A DNA stretch of 64,000 bases from Methanomicrobium antiquum (GTDB taxonomy: Archaea; Halobacteriota; Methanomicrobia; Methanomicrobiales; Methanomicrobiaceae): NCBI RefSeq assembly GCF_029633915.1, contig NZ_CP091092.1, positions 1,488,001-1,552,000 of the forward strand, given 5' to 3'. This document shows, piece by piece, positions 17,811 to 26,098 of this stretch. The position numbers and the translations under genes were made by a program. The notes under the pieces were generated by a model. It searched no databases, was not told the origin of the DNA, and was given only the letters and a program-made list of their open reading frames with translations. Every line of letters starts with the position of its first letter. Position 1 is the stretch's first letter.

Positions 17811-17876
17811 TTAAAACGTCCATGAAATTATATTTCATGCTAACTGTTTCATGTAAGTTACGAAGTAACTTTCATG
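17811..17876 (-). repeat. Dispersed double-palindrome element, copy B
   Basis: Read on the minus strand: hairpin AAGTTACTTCGTAACTT, spacer ACATGAAACAGTTAGCATGA, hairpin CATGAAATATAATTTCATG and a GGACGTTTT end. It lies downstream of the minus-strand ABC ATPase gene, so here it could also serve as a terminator. Confidence 0.8.
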
Positions 17877-18022
17877 TAAAACGCACATAAAACGCACATG
17901 ATGAGCTTTTTTCATCACACAAAAAGTGATGAAAGTTTATCAGGAATTTTGACTTTCATAACAAATTGATTTTTCAACCCTGCATCCAGTATGCAAAATA
18001 TATGCAAAATGTTCATTTCTGC

Positions 18023-18916
18023 TTATCTTCCAAGCTTTAAAAGCATCTCTTCAAGACTCGGATAATGTGATTCAATTTTCCTTATTCGTCCGCCTGATGA
18101 GGAGACAGCGGCCGTAAGGGAATTTAAGGTATCGACATTATCTAATTTTGCAGAATATATTCCAGCTGACAGATCATAATTTTCGATTATGCTGTCTATA
18201 ACATCTTTATCTTCGGTTACAAACTCGACAATGTAATAGACTGATCCAAACTGTTCCCGAAGCTCGTCCATTGTTCCAAAGGCAACCTCTTTTCCTCTCT
18301 GAAGGATCATCACCCTGTCGCAAAGCTCTTCAACCTGATAAAGATTGTGCGCACTTAAAAGAATTGTCTTTTTCTTATCAGACTTCATAGAACGCAGAAA
18401 TTCACTTATATACCTCGAAGTCATTGGATCAAGACCGGATGTAGGTTCATCATAAACAAGGTATGATGGATCATGAATCAAAGAACGGGCAATCGCAACC
18501 TTCCTTTTCATTCCCTTCGAAAGTTCACCAAGCTTTTTACCCCCGGCATCAAGACTTAAATCATGCAAAAGTTCATTGCTTCTTGCCTTTACACTCTCAG
18601 GCGTCATATTATAGATTTCACCAAAAAAGGAAAGATATCCTTCAACAGTCATTGTTTCATAGAGACGTGACTCTTCAGGAAGATAGCCAAGATTTTGCTT
18701 TAATGCATCAGGATTTTTAATGACATCAATATCTCCGGCAGTCAGCTCACCTGATGAAGGTGCAATCAGACCTGCCATTATTTTCAGAAGCGTAGTCTTT
18801 CCTGCACCGTTATGCCCAACAATCCCAAATATTCCGGAATCTTCAAGGTCGAAACTAACATTGTCAAGTGCTAAAAAGCCATCATAATCCTTTGAAATAG
18901 AGTTGGCACGCATCAT
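18023..18916 (-). CDS. ABC transporter ATP-binding protein (ABC-2 type)
   Basis: ATPase of 297 residues that would energise an exporter. Walker A is GHNGAGKTTLL (about 35-45), the Q-loop LGYLPEESRLYE, the signature LSKGMKRKVAIARSL, Walker B LVYDEPTSGLD and the H-switch SAHN. The C-terminal 80 residues form the regulatory domain seen in ABC-2 drug or Nat-type systems. Its gene is divergent from the two permease genes at 19086-21977, with which it most likely forms one transporter. The substrate is unknown. Confidence 0.9.
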   Translation of the reverse strand: MMRANSISKDYDGFLALDNVSFDLEDSGIFGIVGHNGAGKTTLLKIMAGLIAPSSGELTAGDIDVIKNPDALKQNLGYLPEESRLYETMTVEGYLSFFGEIYNMTPESVKARSNELLHDLSLDAGGKKLGELSKGMKRKVAIARSLIHDPSYLVYDEPTSGLDPMTSRYISEFLRSMKSDKKKTILLSAHNLYQVEELCDRVMILQRGKEVAFGTMDELREQFGSVYYIVEFVTEDKDVIDSIIENYDLSAGIYSAKLDNVDTLNSLTAAVSSSGGRIRKIESHYPSLEEMLLKLGR

Positions 18917-19019
18917 TTTTTCAGATATACCTCTAAGCAGTGTATTTAATAAAACTTATTATACAAACAGGTCAGAAACAGTCATCAGATAAACCATATT
19001 ATATCATTAGGTCTACAAT

Positions 19020-19047
19020 GAAAACGTCCATGAAATTATATTTCAGG
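19020..19047 (-). repeat. Dispersed element, truncated copy C
   Basis: Only the CATGAAATATAATTTCA half-hairpin with the GGACGTTTT end (minus orientation) is present. It lies 40 bases upstream of the permease gene at 19086, between two divergent genes. Confidence 0.65.
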
Positions 19048-19085
19048 AATATTTTATTTGAAAGAAAAACGGAGGGAAATATTTA

Positions 19086-20900
19086 GTGACAGGTTCCATT
19101 CACCTGATAAAAACCATTGCAAAATGGGAGATAAAACGTTTTACAGGAACAATGAGCAAAGAAGCTCTGCCGGTAATAGTAGCGTTGTTCATAGCCTTAA
19201 TAATTGCAACAGGATTTTCTCAGCAAAGCGGAATCCACCTCCAGGACGATATCTATACAATAGGGACTGATTCTGAAGAGGTTTTATCAATAATTGCAGG
19301 AGATAATCGTTTCTCCGCTTATAAAATTCCTGACGGATATGTGCCTTCCGAGGGCACATTTGATCTGCTGGTTCTTCAGGACATTGTTTACTCTTTACCG
19401 GACGATAGGAGTCAGGCAGCGCTTGGGGCATTTGAAAAGGATTATTCAAGGTATCAGATTTATGTCTACAACCGAGAAGAAGATCTCTATGCCGCATATC
19501 CCCTCTGGATTGAAGAGCAGTTTGTGATAAGCGATATCGACTTTATTGCAACACAAAGCGGCCAGCGGGCATTTGCACCTCCAAACCCTCGAATTAAACC
19601 ATATCCTGACAATGATTATCCAACACTTGAATACCCCTCCGGCGATATTGACATTTCAGCAGAAGAGCTTAGAAAACAGCTTTTATCGGGCGAAAATGTA
19701 GACAAGAATGTTCAAAGATATACTGATGTTTTATCATCTTCATCATCTGATACAATAACAAAATTCAAAACCCCGGCCCAGCTTACACCATCGCTTCCAT
19801 TTGACTCAATAATACTTGTTTTTGTATTTATCTTCCCGCTGTATTTCACATCCCAGTTTTTCATGATGAGTATAATGAATGAAAGAATAGAAAGGAATGG
19901 AGAAGCACTTTTATCTACGCCTATAAAGCCATATCTGATAATAATCGGAAAAGCACTTCCATACTTTTTGATGATGCTTGTAATCTCAACAATCCTGACA
20001 CTTCTTATTGAAAGCCCTCTTTTAATCCTTCTTCCCTTATTTCCGGTGATATTGTTCTTCCTCTCAGCCGCTCTTCTAATTGGAATGATCTCAAGAAGCT
20101 TTAAGGAGCTTTCATTCATCTCAATATTTTTCTCAACAATTGCCACATCATATCTGTTTTTCCCAAGCATTTTTGCAAACATCCATGTAATAAGCGCAAT
20201 TTCTCCCCTCACACTTGTAATCTATCAAATCCAGGGAGACCCTGTAACATTTTATGACTATGTTTATTCAACATCACTTTTCTTTTTGACAAGTGCGGCA
20301 GTATTTTATCTTGCTGTCAAAAACTTCAATGAAGAAAGGCTCTTTAACTATCATAAGCTTCTTTTGAGAATGATGGAGTTTATCGACTCTGTCATCTCTA
20401 AAGAGTGGACAAATACTTCACTTTTTGGTATAAGCATATGCACAATTCCATTTGTTTTCATGGCACAACTGATGCTTCTGGTGCTTTTGTTTAACTTCCC
20501 AATGCCGTACTCGATAATCCTTCTGCTTATTTTAGCGGCATTCATAGAAGAATTCGCAAAATCAATCGGAATTTTTACATTAATCAGCAAAAGACCACAT
20601 TACCTCACATGGAAAAATCTGATTTTCGCATCTTTCGCAGTTGCTGCAGGCTTTTTGGTAGGTGAGAAGCTTTTACTTTTTGCAACACTTGCAGAAATCT
20701 CTGATTCAATATTTGGAGCCGTTCTTTTTGCAAGCCTTCATGTGCTGTGGCTTCCGCTTTCACTGCATCTGATAGGTGTATTGACCACCGGGGCTGTTTT
20801 AAAGATTGCAGGAAAAAGATTTTTTGTTCCGGCACTTATTCTGGCAACAGTTGTTCACAGTTTATACAATCTTTACTTTATTCTTGGATGGAGCGGATAG
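19086..20900 (+). CDS. ABC-2 permease fused to a PrsW-like membrane protease domain
   Basis: Membrane protein of 604 residues. The first 400 look like an ABC-2 permease with a large extracytoplasmic loop (about 50-235) between the first helix and a block of five or six helices. The last 120 residues form a separate multi-helix domain with EEFAK (E488, E489, K492), FLVGE (F to E527), His in SLHV and SLHL, and HSLYN (H591, N595). This EExxK/FxxxE/H pattern is that of the PrsW/CPBP superfamily of intramembrane proteases. The GTG start follows GGAGGGAA. Three bases separate it from the next permease. Whether the second domain is proteolytic is unknown. Confidence 0.8.
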   Translation: MTGSIHLIKTIAKWEIKRFTGTMSKEALPVIVALFIALIIATGFSQQSGIHLQDDIYTIGTDSEEVLSIIAGDNRFSAYKIPDGYVPSEGTFDLLVLQDIVYSLPDDRSQAALGAFEKDYSRYQIYVYNREEDLYAAYPLWIEEQFVISDIDFIATQSGQRAFAPPNPRIKPYPDNDYPTLEYPSGDIDISAEELRKQLLSGENVDKNVQRYTDVLSSSSSDTITKFKTPAQLTPSLPFDSIILVFVFIFPLYFTSQFFMMSIMNERIERNGEALLSTPIKPYLIIIGKALPYFLMMLVISTILTLLIESPLLILLPLFPVILFFLSAALLIGMISRSFKELSFISIFFSTIATSYLFFPSIFANIHVISAISPLTLVIYQIQGDPVTFYDYVYSTSLFFLTSAAVFYLAVKNFNEERLFNYHKLLLRMMEFIDSVISKEWTNTSLFGISICTIPFVFMAQLMLLVLLFNFPMPYSIILLLILAAFIEEFAKSIGIFTLISKRPHYLTWKNLIFASFAVAAGFLVGEKLLLFATLAEISDSIFGAVLFASLHVLWLPLSLHLIGVLTTGAVLKIAGKRFFVPALILATVVHSLYNLYFILGWSG

Positions 20901-20903
20901 AAA

Positions 20904-21977
20904 ATGAATACTAAAAACTGCCTGATCATTGCAAAAAAAGAATTGAAGAGTCTTTCAAGCGAGAAAACAATATTGCTTGCAATAGTTCTTCAGGTATTTA
21001 TTGCAATGTTTTCCTCGTTTCTTTTAGTCGGACTTGCATCAATGTATAATCCTGATTCCATAAGCCAGCATTCAAACATAAAATACCCTGTTGCCTATAC
21101 AGGTGAGTCCCCGGATTTTTTAGATTACCTCAAAAACAACCGAGATTTCGTTGTCTATGAGATGGAATTATCACCTGCTGTTGCCGCATTAAAGGAGAGA
21201 AAATTATCAGGTGTTATCTGGATGACAGATGTGCCGGCAAATTCAGAGTACCCGATAAAAATAACGCTTTATACAATCGAAAATGACATTTCATCAAGCC
21301 TTGTCAGTGTTAAATTAAAGTCTATAATGCTTGATTATGAAAAAGATTTGCGGGAGATAAGAAGCGACAGGCTGACGCAGACACCTCTGGAGATTAAAAT
21401 CCCTGCTTCAAGCCCTTCGGGAGATTTTTATGAGTTTGTCTACGGACTTTTGATACCGCTTTTAGTTTTCATGCCGGCAATAATATCCGGGGCATTAATA
21501 ATTGATCTGATAACAGAGGAATACCAGCAGGATACTCTTGAAACCCTCATGTCGACGACAATCACTTTTCCGGAAATGATCTGGGGAAAAATTCTTGCAT
21601 GTTTTATTCTTGTTCCACTGCAATCTGCCGGATGGATGATACTTTTAATTCTAAACGGAATCTATATCTTTGGCCCTCTTGAAATTATTGCACATGTTTC
21701 TGTGGCTTCTCTTTCACTTATCCTGATAGGCGCAATTTCAGCTCTTAAATATCGTGAGAGGACAAATGCACAGTTTATCTTTTCAGCCGCCATTGTTGTA
21801 ATAATTCTTTTTTTCCTCGCTGTTCCTATGAATACAGCAAATATAATAGCAAGGCTTTCTGTTGGCTCAATAGGTGCTGAACACTGGATTGTCTTTTTCT
21901 TAATGACAGGTATTACGGCGATGCTTTCGTTGATTACTACAAAATATGCAAAAAGAATTCGAAAAAATTTTGTTTAG
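20904..21977 (+). CDS. ABC-2 type permease
   Basis: Membrane subunit of 357 residues, with an N-terminal helix after MNTKNCLIIAKKELKSL, an extracytoplasmic domain (about 40-170) and a C-terminal set of five or six helices beginning GLLIPLLVFMPAIISG. The QQDTLETLMSTTIT segment, typical of ABC-2 permeases of the NatB/YhaP kind, lies between the helices. It is cotranscribed with the permease-PrsW gene and would share the ATPase at 18023-18916. Confidence 0.85.
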   Translation: MNTKNCLIIAKKELKSLSSEKTILLAIVLQVFIAMFSSFLLVGLASMYNPDSISQHSNIKYPVAYTGESPDFLDYLKNNRDFVVYEMELSPAVAALKERKLSGVIWMTDVPANSEYPIKITLYTIENDISSSLVSVKLKSIMLDYEKDLREIRSDRLTQTPLEIKIPASSPSGDFYEFVYGLLIPLLVFMPAIISGALIIDLITEEYQQDTLETLMSTTITFPEMIWGKILACFILVPLQSAGWMILLILNGIYIFGPLEIIAHVSVASLSLILIGAISALKYRERTNAQFIFSAAIVVIILFFLAVPMNTANIIARLSVGSIGAEHWIVFFLMTGITAMLSLITTKYAKRIRKNFV

Positions 21978-22000
21978 CAGGATATAATTCTTATTTACCA

Positions 22001-22095
22001 TGAAAACGTCCATGAAATTATATTTCATGTAAAATCAAATTATGATTTTCATGAAACAGTGCATGAAACTTTTTTTTTCATGAAAGTTTTTTAAG
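22001..22095. repeat. Dispersed element, composite copy D
   Basis: Two units lie back to back. The left unit reads on the minus strand (GGACGTTTTCA end at 22001). The right unit reads on the plus strand (AAAATCAAATTATGATTTTC hairpin, then CATGAAACAGTGCATGAAAC, then CATGAAAGTTTTTT). They share the central ATCAAATTATGAT palindrome. The position is 24 bases after the permease gene, where the right unit ends in a T tract. Confidence 0.75.
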
Positions 22096-22187
22096 AATCG
22101 AATAAAAAAGATTTTTACATCAATCCTCCAAATAGAGAAAATACCTATAATAATAATTTTCAAAATTTAGATTTTCGGAGTTTGTAT

Positions 22188-22718
22188 ATGAAAGTCAGGT
22201 TAAAATTTCTTCTGGTCATTTTGTTTTGCTCTTTGCTTTTACACGCAGTATCAGGTTCTGAAGAATCAGGGTTCACAGTTCAGACATCTCAGGACACTGC
22301 ACAAATTGGAGATATTGTAAAAATTAAAAGCACAATTCCACTTAAAAATTCAGGTTGCATATATCTTTTTATGACAGGCCCTAATCTGCCTGAAGAAGGT
22401 GTGCCAATCGAAGGCGACATAAGACATGCAAAGATTCCATATGACAAAATCTACCTTTCAGGTGTTGTCTTTGAAAAAGAATGGGATACAGGTCTGATTA
22501 TTGGCGGTCTTGAAGGAGGAGAATATACAATTTATATCTCCACAATAAAACAAAACGCCATCAATCCGGAAACAGGAACATATGCAACGTCAAAAATAAC
22601 TATTACTGATCCTAAAAATTCAAAGAAAACAGAGACACCATTATCTCTAACCTGTGTATTTGGTTCACTGATTGCCGCCGGCTTATATCTGAAGAAAAAA
22701 ATTTATCAAAAAATTTAA
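22188..22718 (+). CDS. Secreted or membrane-anchored protein of unknown function
   Basis: A 176-residue protein not recognised by family. It has a signal peptide (KVRLKFLLVILFCSLLLHAVSG), an extracellular beta-rich region starting SEESGFTVQTSQDTAQIGD (a pattern common in archaeal surface Ig-like domains) and a C-terminal hydrophobic helix (LTCVFGSLIAAGLYL) followed by KKKIYQK, as in C-terminally anchored archaeal surface proteins. The ATG at 22188 has GGAG upstream. It stands alone between element D and the PEGA gene. Confidence 0.65.
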   Translation: MKVRLKFLLVILFCSLLLHAVSGSEESGFTVQTSQDTAQIGDIVKIKSTIPLKNSGCIYLFMTGPNLPEEGVPIEGDIRHAKIPYDKIYLSGVVFEKEWDTGLIIGGLEGGEYTIYISTIKQNAINPETGTYATSKITITDPKNSKKTETPLSLTCVFGSLIAAGLYLKKKIYQKI

Positions 22719-23053
22719 TAAATCATCTTTTTTCAAAAAATATATTTTTCAGGAATCCCTCAGATTCAAATCTTTTTGAAATTTTACAACCTCATTCAGA
22801 ATATTATTTAAAAAGTATTGAAAATAGTATCCAAGAATAATCCAACATATTATTCAAAATATTCAGGGCAACAATGCATAATTTATTGCTCCCGATGATT
22901 GCTTTTTCACATATTTACAGCATTTTTTGGAAGTTCAGCCAGCAGATTATGTCTGATTTTACAATTCCGGCGGACACATAGAATATGTTTTAGAATCTGT
23001 GCGAAAGAAAAATTATTAAACCATTACAAATACCATTTCTGAATTGATTATTT
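22719..23053. other. Intergenic region, no gene seen
   Basis: About 335 AT-rich bases between two plus-strand surface-protein genes. A few TTCAAAATATTC-like repeats are visible near 22790-22865. No ORF with a ribosome site. Confidence 0.45.
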
Positions 23054-24379
23054 ATGGTAAAGAATAATGCTTTTCGATTTGGTCTTTTGATTCTCGCAAT
23101 TTTTGCGACAATCACTGTTTCAGCAGGTGCAGACGAAATTGTCGGAAACCAGTTGGGTTGGATAACATTCCATACAAATGTAGATGGAGCAACAATTTAC
23201 ATCGATGGAAGTGCGGCAGGAACAACAGTAAATCAGGTATATACAGAAACGGTATACCTTGACGGAAGCCCGGGCAGTTTTCCTAAAACCGCATACGCTG
23301 CAAAATCAGGGTTCACAACATCAGGCACACAAAATCTTGGCACTCCTTCAGCAGGTCAGACACTTAACTATTACATGACACTAAATCCTTCCGGACCATC
23401 TACAGGTTCGATTTATGTGACATCCTCACCTTCCAACGCAATGGTCTACATTGACAATGTTTATGTTGGAAATACACCTCACTCTGTCGGAGGTTATACT
23501 CCTGGAAACCATAATGTCGAAGTTGTCAAATCTGGATATGAAAACTGGGCATCAAGTGTATATGTGACAGCAGGAAGCTCGACTACTGTTCAGGCATCAC
23601 TAAATCCGGTACAGACACAGGGAACAATTTCAGTCAAGTCTTCCCCTTCCGGTGCAAGTGTATACCTTGACGGAAACTACAAAGGTCAGACTCCAACAAC
23701 AATTACCGGAGTTATAAAAGGTGCACATGTAATTGAGCTTAACAAAGCAGGGTACTATGAATGGACAGGTCAGGTAACAGTGTACCCCGGACAGACAGCA
23801 TCTATCTATCCGACACTTCAGCCTCAGCCAGCTCCATCAACAGGAACAATTTATGTTTCATCAACACCAGGCGGGGCTTACGTTTATCTTGACGGATCAT
23901 ATGAAGGAATAACACCAGGTTCAGGTTCAATGGCTATTGACAATGTCAATTCCGGTACACATACATTAAACCTCAAGTATTCCGGATATAAAGATGCAAC
24001 AACAACAGTGACTCTTATCGGAGGTGGAACAGCCTCTGCAAACATTCCTCTAACACCTGTTTCACCTGCGGTTTCAACAGGAACACTTTCCCTGACATCT
24101 ATTCCGACAGGAGCAAATGCATTTGTAAATAACGAGTACAAAGGAATAACACCTTTTACACTCACTCTTGATGCAGGACAGTATGACATAACCTTCAGAC
24201 TCCCCGGATACACAGATGCAACAACAACCGCAACAGTTAATGCAGGTGCATCATCAACAGTCCAGGGCTCTTTGGTTCCTGTTTCACAACAGACACAGTC
24301 AGGCAGTCTTCCATTCGCAGTAATTGGAAGCATCATTATCGCAGGATTTGTTCTTGCAGTAGTGTCAAAAAGAGAATAA
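23054..24379 (+). CDS. Large PEGA-domain surface protein
   Basis: Predicted extracellular protein of 441 residues with a signal peptide (about 1-27), one domain like those in the protein at 74-748 (GNQLGWITFHTNVDGATIYI), then four PEGA domains starting near residues 117, 193, 272 and 347. Each has the pattern GxIxVxSxPxGAxVYLDGxYxGxTP and ends in a Gly-rich VxAGxTxxVxxxLxP strand. A single C-terminal helix (AVIGSIIIAGFVLAVV) and KRE anchor it. It is Thr/Ser-rich, probably glycosylated and part of the cell envelope. No operon partner is close. Confidence 0.88.
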   Translation: MVKNNAFRFGLLILAIFATITVSAGADEIVGNQLGWITFHTNVDGATIYIDGSAAGTTVNQVYTETVYLDGSPGSFPKTAYAAKSGFTTSGTQNLGTPSAGQTLNYYMTLNPSGPSTGSIYVTSSPSNAMVYIDNVYVGNTPHSVGGYTPGNHNVEVVKSGYENWASSVYVTAGSSTTVQASLNPVQTQGTISVKSSPSGASVYLDGNYKGQTPTTITGVIKGAHVIELNKAGYYEWTGQVTVYPGQTASIYPTLQPQPAPSTGTIYVSSTPGGAYVYLDGSYEGITPGSGSMAIDNVNSGTHTLNLKYSGYKDATTTVTLIGGGTASANIPLTPVSPAVSTGTLSLTSIPTGANAFVNNEYKGITPFTLTLDAGQYDITFRLPGYTDATTTATVNAGASSTVQGSLVPVSQQTQSGSLPFAVIGSIIIAGFVLAVVSKRE

Positions 24380-24680
24380 TGAATCAATGAAAGAAATGAG
24401 GAAATAAGAAAAAATTGTGAATGAAAATTAATGTCAGAAAAAAATAAAAATTTTTAACAAATTTTTTCAAGCTTTTTTTCAGGTTTTTAAATCAGGCTTT
24501 TAGTTTGATCAGACAATAGCTGAAGTTTTTATCTCAGTTACCAGTATATTTTGACACAGTAAATTGAACCAGAATTTTGGTGTAATCTGGCATATAGTGC
24601 ACCAGAATTAAATTCCTTAAATCTTCATTCCAGATAAGATATTTTTTAGCCTTTACATCATAATAATGTAATTGAGTTTT
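24380..24680. other. Intergenic region, no gene seen
   Basis: About 300 bases with T tracts after the PEGA gene (24445-24490). ACCAGAATT occurs twice, 33 bases apart (24568-24576 and 24601-24609), near a partly palindromic CCAGAATTTTGG; this may be a regulator site for the radical SAM gene. Confidence 0.4.
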
Positions 24681-26000
24681 ATGAGATTTACCGTCATATC
24701 GCCTGACATCTACACATACGGTGCAATGCTTATTGCCGGAATTTTAAAAAACAACGGATATGACGTTGTTATAAAAAACACTCTTTCTGCGAGTCCAAAA
24801 GACACAGTTCTTTTAAGCCTTTATTCAACTCAGCATCTGATAAATGAAGAAATAAAATCATTTGTTGCAGAAAGAAAAAAAACACAGGGAGAAGTGTTTG
24901 TTGGCGGACCTGTCTCAGCATACCCTGAAATTATTTTTGGCGAGTTAAATCCCGACTGTGTCATTACAGGAGAAGGTGAAGATACAGTTCTTTTAATTGC
25001 AGAGAAGGGAATCTCAGATGATATTCCCGGTCTTTCATATAGAGATGAAAAAGGAGATATAATAAAGACAAAACATGCAGGGCCTGCATCAATAAATCGT
25101 CCTTTGCCTTTGATTCCAAAAGATATAGCAAAACAAAGCATCAGAGGAGCATCTGCATATATTGAAACACACAGAGGATGCACAGGTGCCTGCACATTCT
25201 GCCAGGTGCCAAGATATTTTGGACGTAACATAAGAAGCAGAGAACTTGAGGATATTCTAAAGGAAGTCAGGGAATTTAAAAAACACGGTGCAAAGCGGAT
25301 ATCAGTATCAGGAGGAACAGGATCTCTATACAAGTACAAAAACGGACAGATTGATGAAGATGCTTTTGTTGAACTTTTAAAAGGCATGGCCAAAATTATG
25401 GGCCCCAAAAATGTTTCCTCTCCTGACATCCGTGTGGACTGTATAAGCGATAAAATACTTGATGCAATAAGGGATTATACAATTGGCTGGGTATTTTTTG
25501 GACTTGAATCAGGAAGCGATAATGTGCTTATGCATATGGGGAAGGGTGCCAGAGTAAAGCAGGCATCAGATGCTGTTTACAAATGCCGTGAGCATGGACT
25601 AAAAGTTGCCGGAAGTTTCATTGTCGGCCACCCCCTTGAAACAGAGACAGATTATGAACTGACAAAAGATTTTATTGCAGAACATTATCTTGACGATGTT
25701 TTTGTATCAATTGCAGAACCTATTCCTAAAACGCCGCTAGCAGATCTTGTTTTAAAAACGCCGTCAGAAAAAAACCCCACATATGTTCCACACGCAGGAG
25801 AATATAAAAGCTTGAAGCTTTCAGAGAGTGAAGCAAGATCTTTTGATCTTCAGATGCACGCTGATATGTTCAAACCAAATCTTCATGTTGTAACTGACGA
25901 GGTCTTCAATGCGTATCTTAAAGGAGTCAGAAAAGACGGTTTTGAAGTAAGAGCGGCAACAGATTTATTATTCAAGTACTACTACAATTCTGAAAATTAA
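24681..26000 (+). CDS. B12-binding-type radical SAM protein
   Basis: Predicted radical SAM enzyme of 439 residues. An N-terminal Rossmann-like region (about 1-130: SPDIYTYGAMLIAGILKNNG, then VFVGGPVSAYP and VITGEGE) resembles a cobalamin-binding domain without the classical DxHxxG. It is followed by the cluster motif HRGCTGACTFCQVPRYFGR and the SAM-binding GGTGSLY and GLESGSDNVLMHMGKG segments. Methanogens carry several such proteins (MJ_0865-like), some acting as methyltransferases or marker proteins; its substrate is not evident. The ATG at 24681 follows a TTG alternative at 24672. Confidence 0.8.
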   Translation: MRFTVISPDIYTYGAMLIAGILKNNGYDVVIKNTLSASPKDTVLLSLYSTQHLINEEIKSFVAERKKTQGEVFVGGPVSAYPEIIFGELNPDCVITGEGEDTVLLIAEKGISDDIPGLSYRDEKGDIIKTKHAGPASINRPLPLIPKDIAKQSIRGASAYIETHRGCTGACTFCQVPRYFGRNIRSRELEDILKEVREFKKHGAKRISVSGGTGSLYKYKNGQIDEDAFVELLKGMAKIMGPKNVSSPDIRVDCISDKILDAIRDYTIGWVFFGLESGSDNVLMHMGKGARVKQASDAVYKCREHGLKVAGSFIVGHPLETETDYELTKDFIAEHYLDDVFVSIAEPIPKTPLADLVLKTPSEKNPTYVPHAGEYKSLKLSESEARSFDLQMHADMFKPNLHVVTDEVFNAYLKGVRKDGFEVRAATDLLFKYYYNSEN

Positions 26001-26098
26001 CGAGACAAACTGGAAAAAATAATTCTGAAAAACAGACAGAAAAATACAGAAATAAAAAAATAAAAACTAAAAAAAAGGTATATTCGGGAGATACTCAG

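Larger units (their letters stand above)
17566..18022. other. Intergenic region tRNA-Lys to ABC ATPase
   Basis: About 457 bases between convergent genes. It holds the tRNA terminator, AT-rich sequence, a full copy of the dispersed hairpin element (17811-17876), two ACGCACAT repeats (about 17881-17898), and the inverted repeat TTTCATCAC/GTGATGAAA (17910-17933). No gene is seen. Confidence 0.6.

Noticed and set aside
23884-24387. 167-residue ORF antisense to the PEGA protein
   Set aside because: Repeats in the sense gene generate an open antisense frame; no start signal and no protein features.
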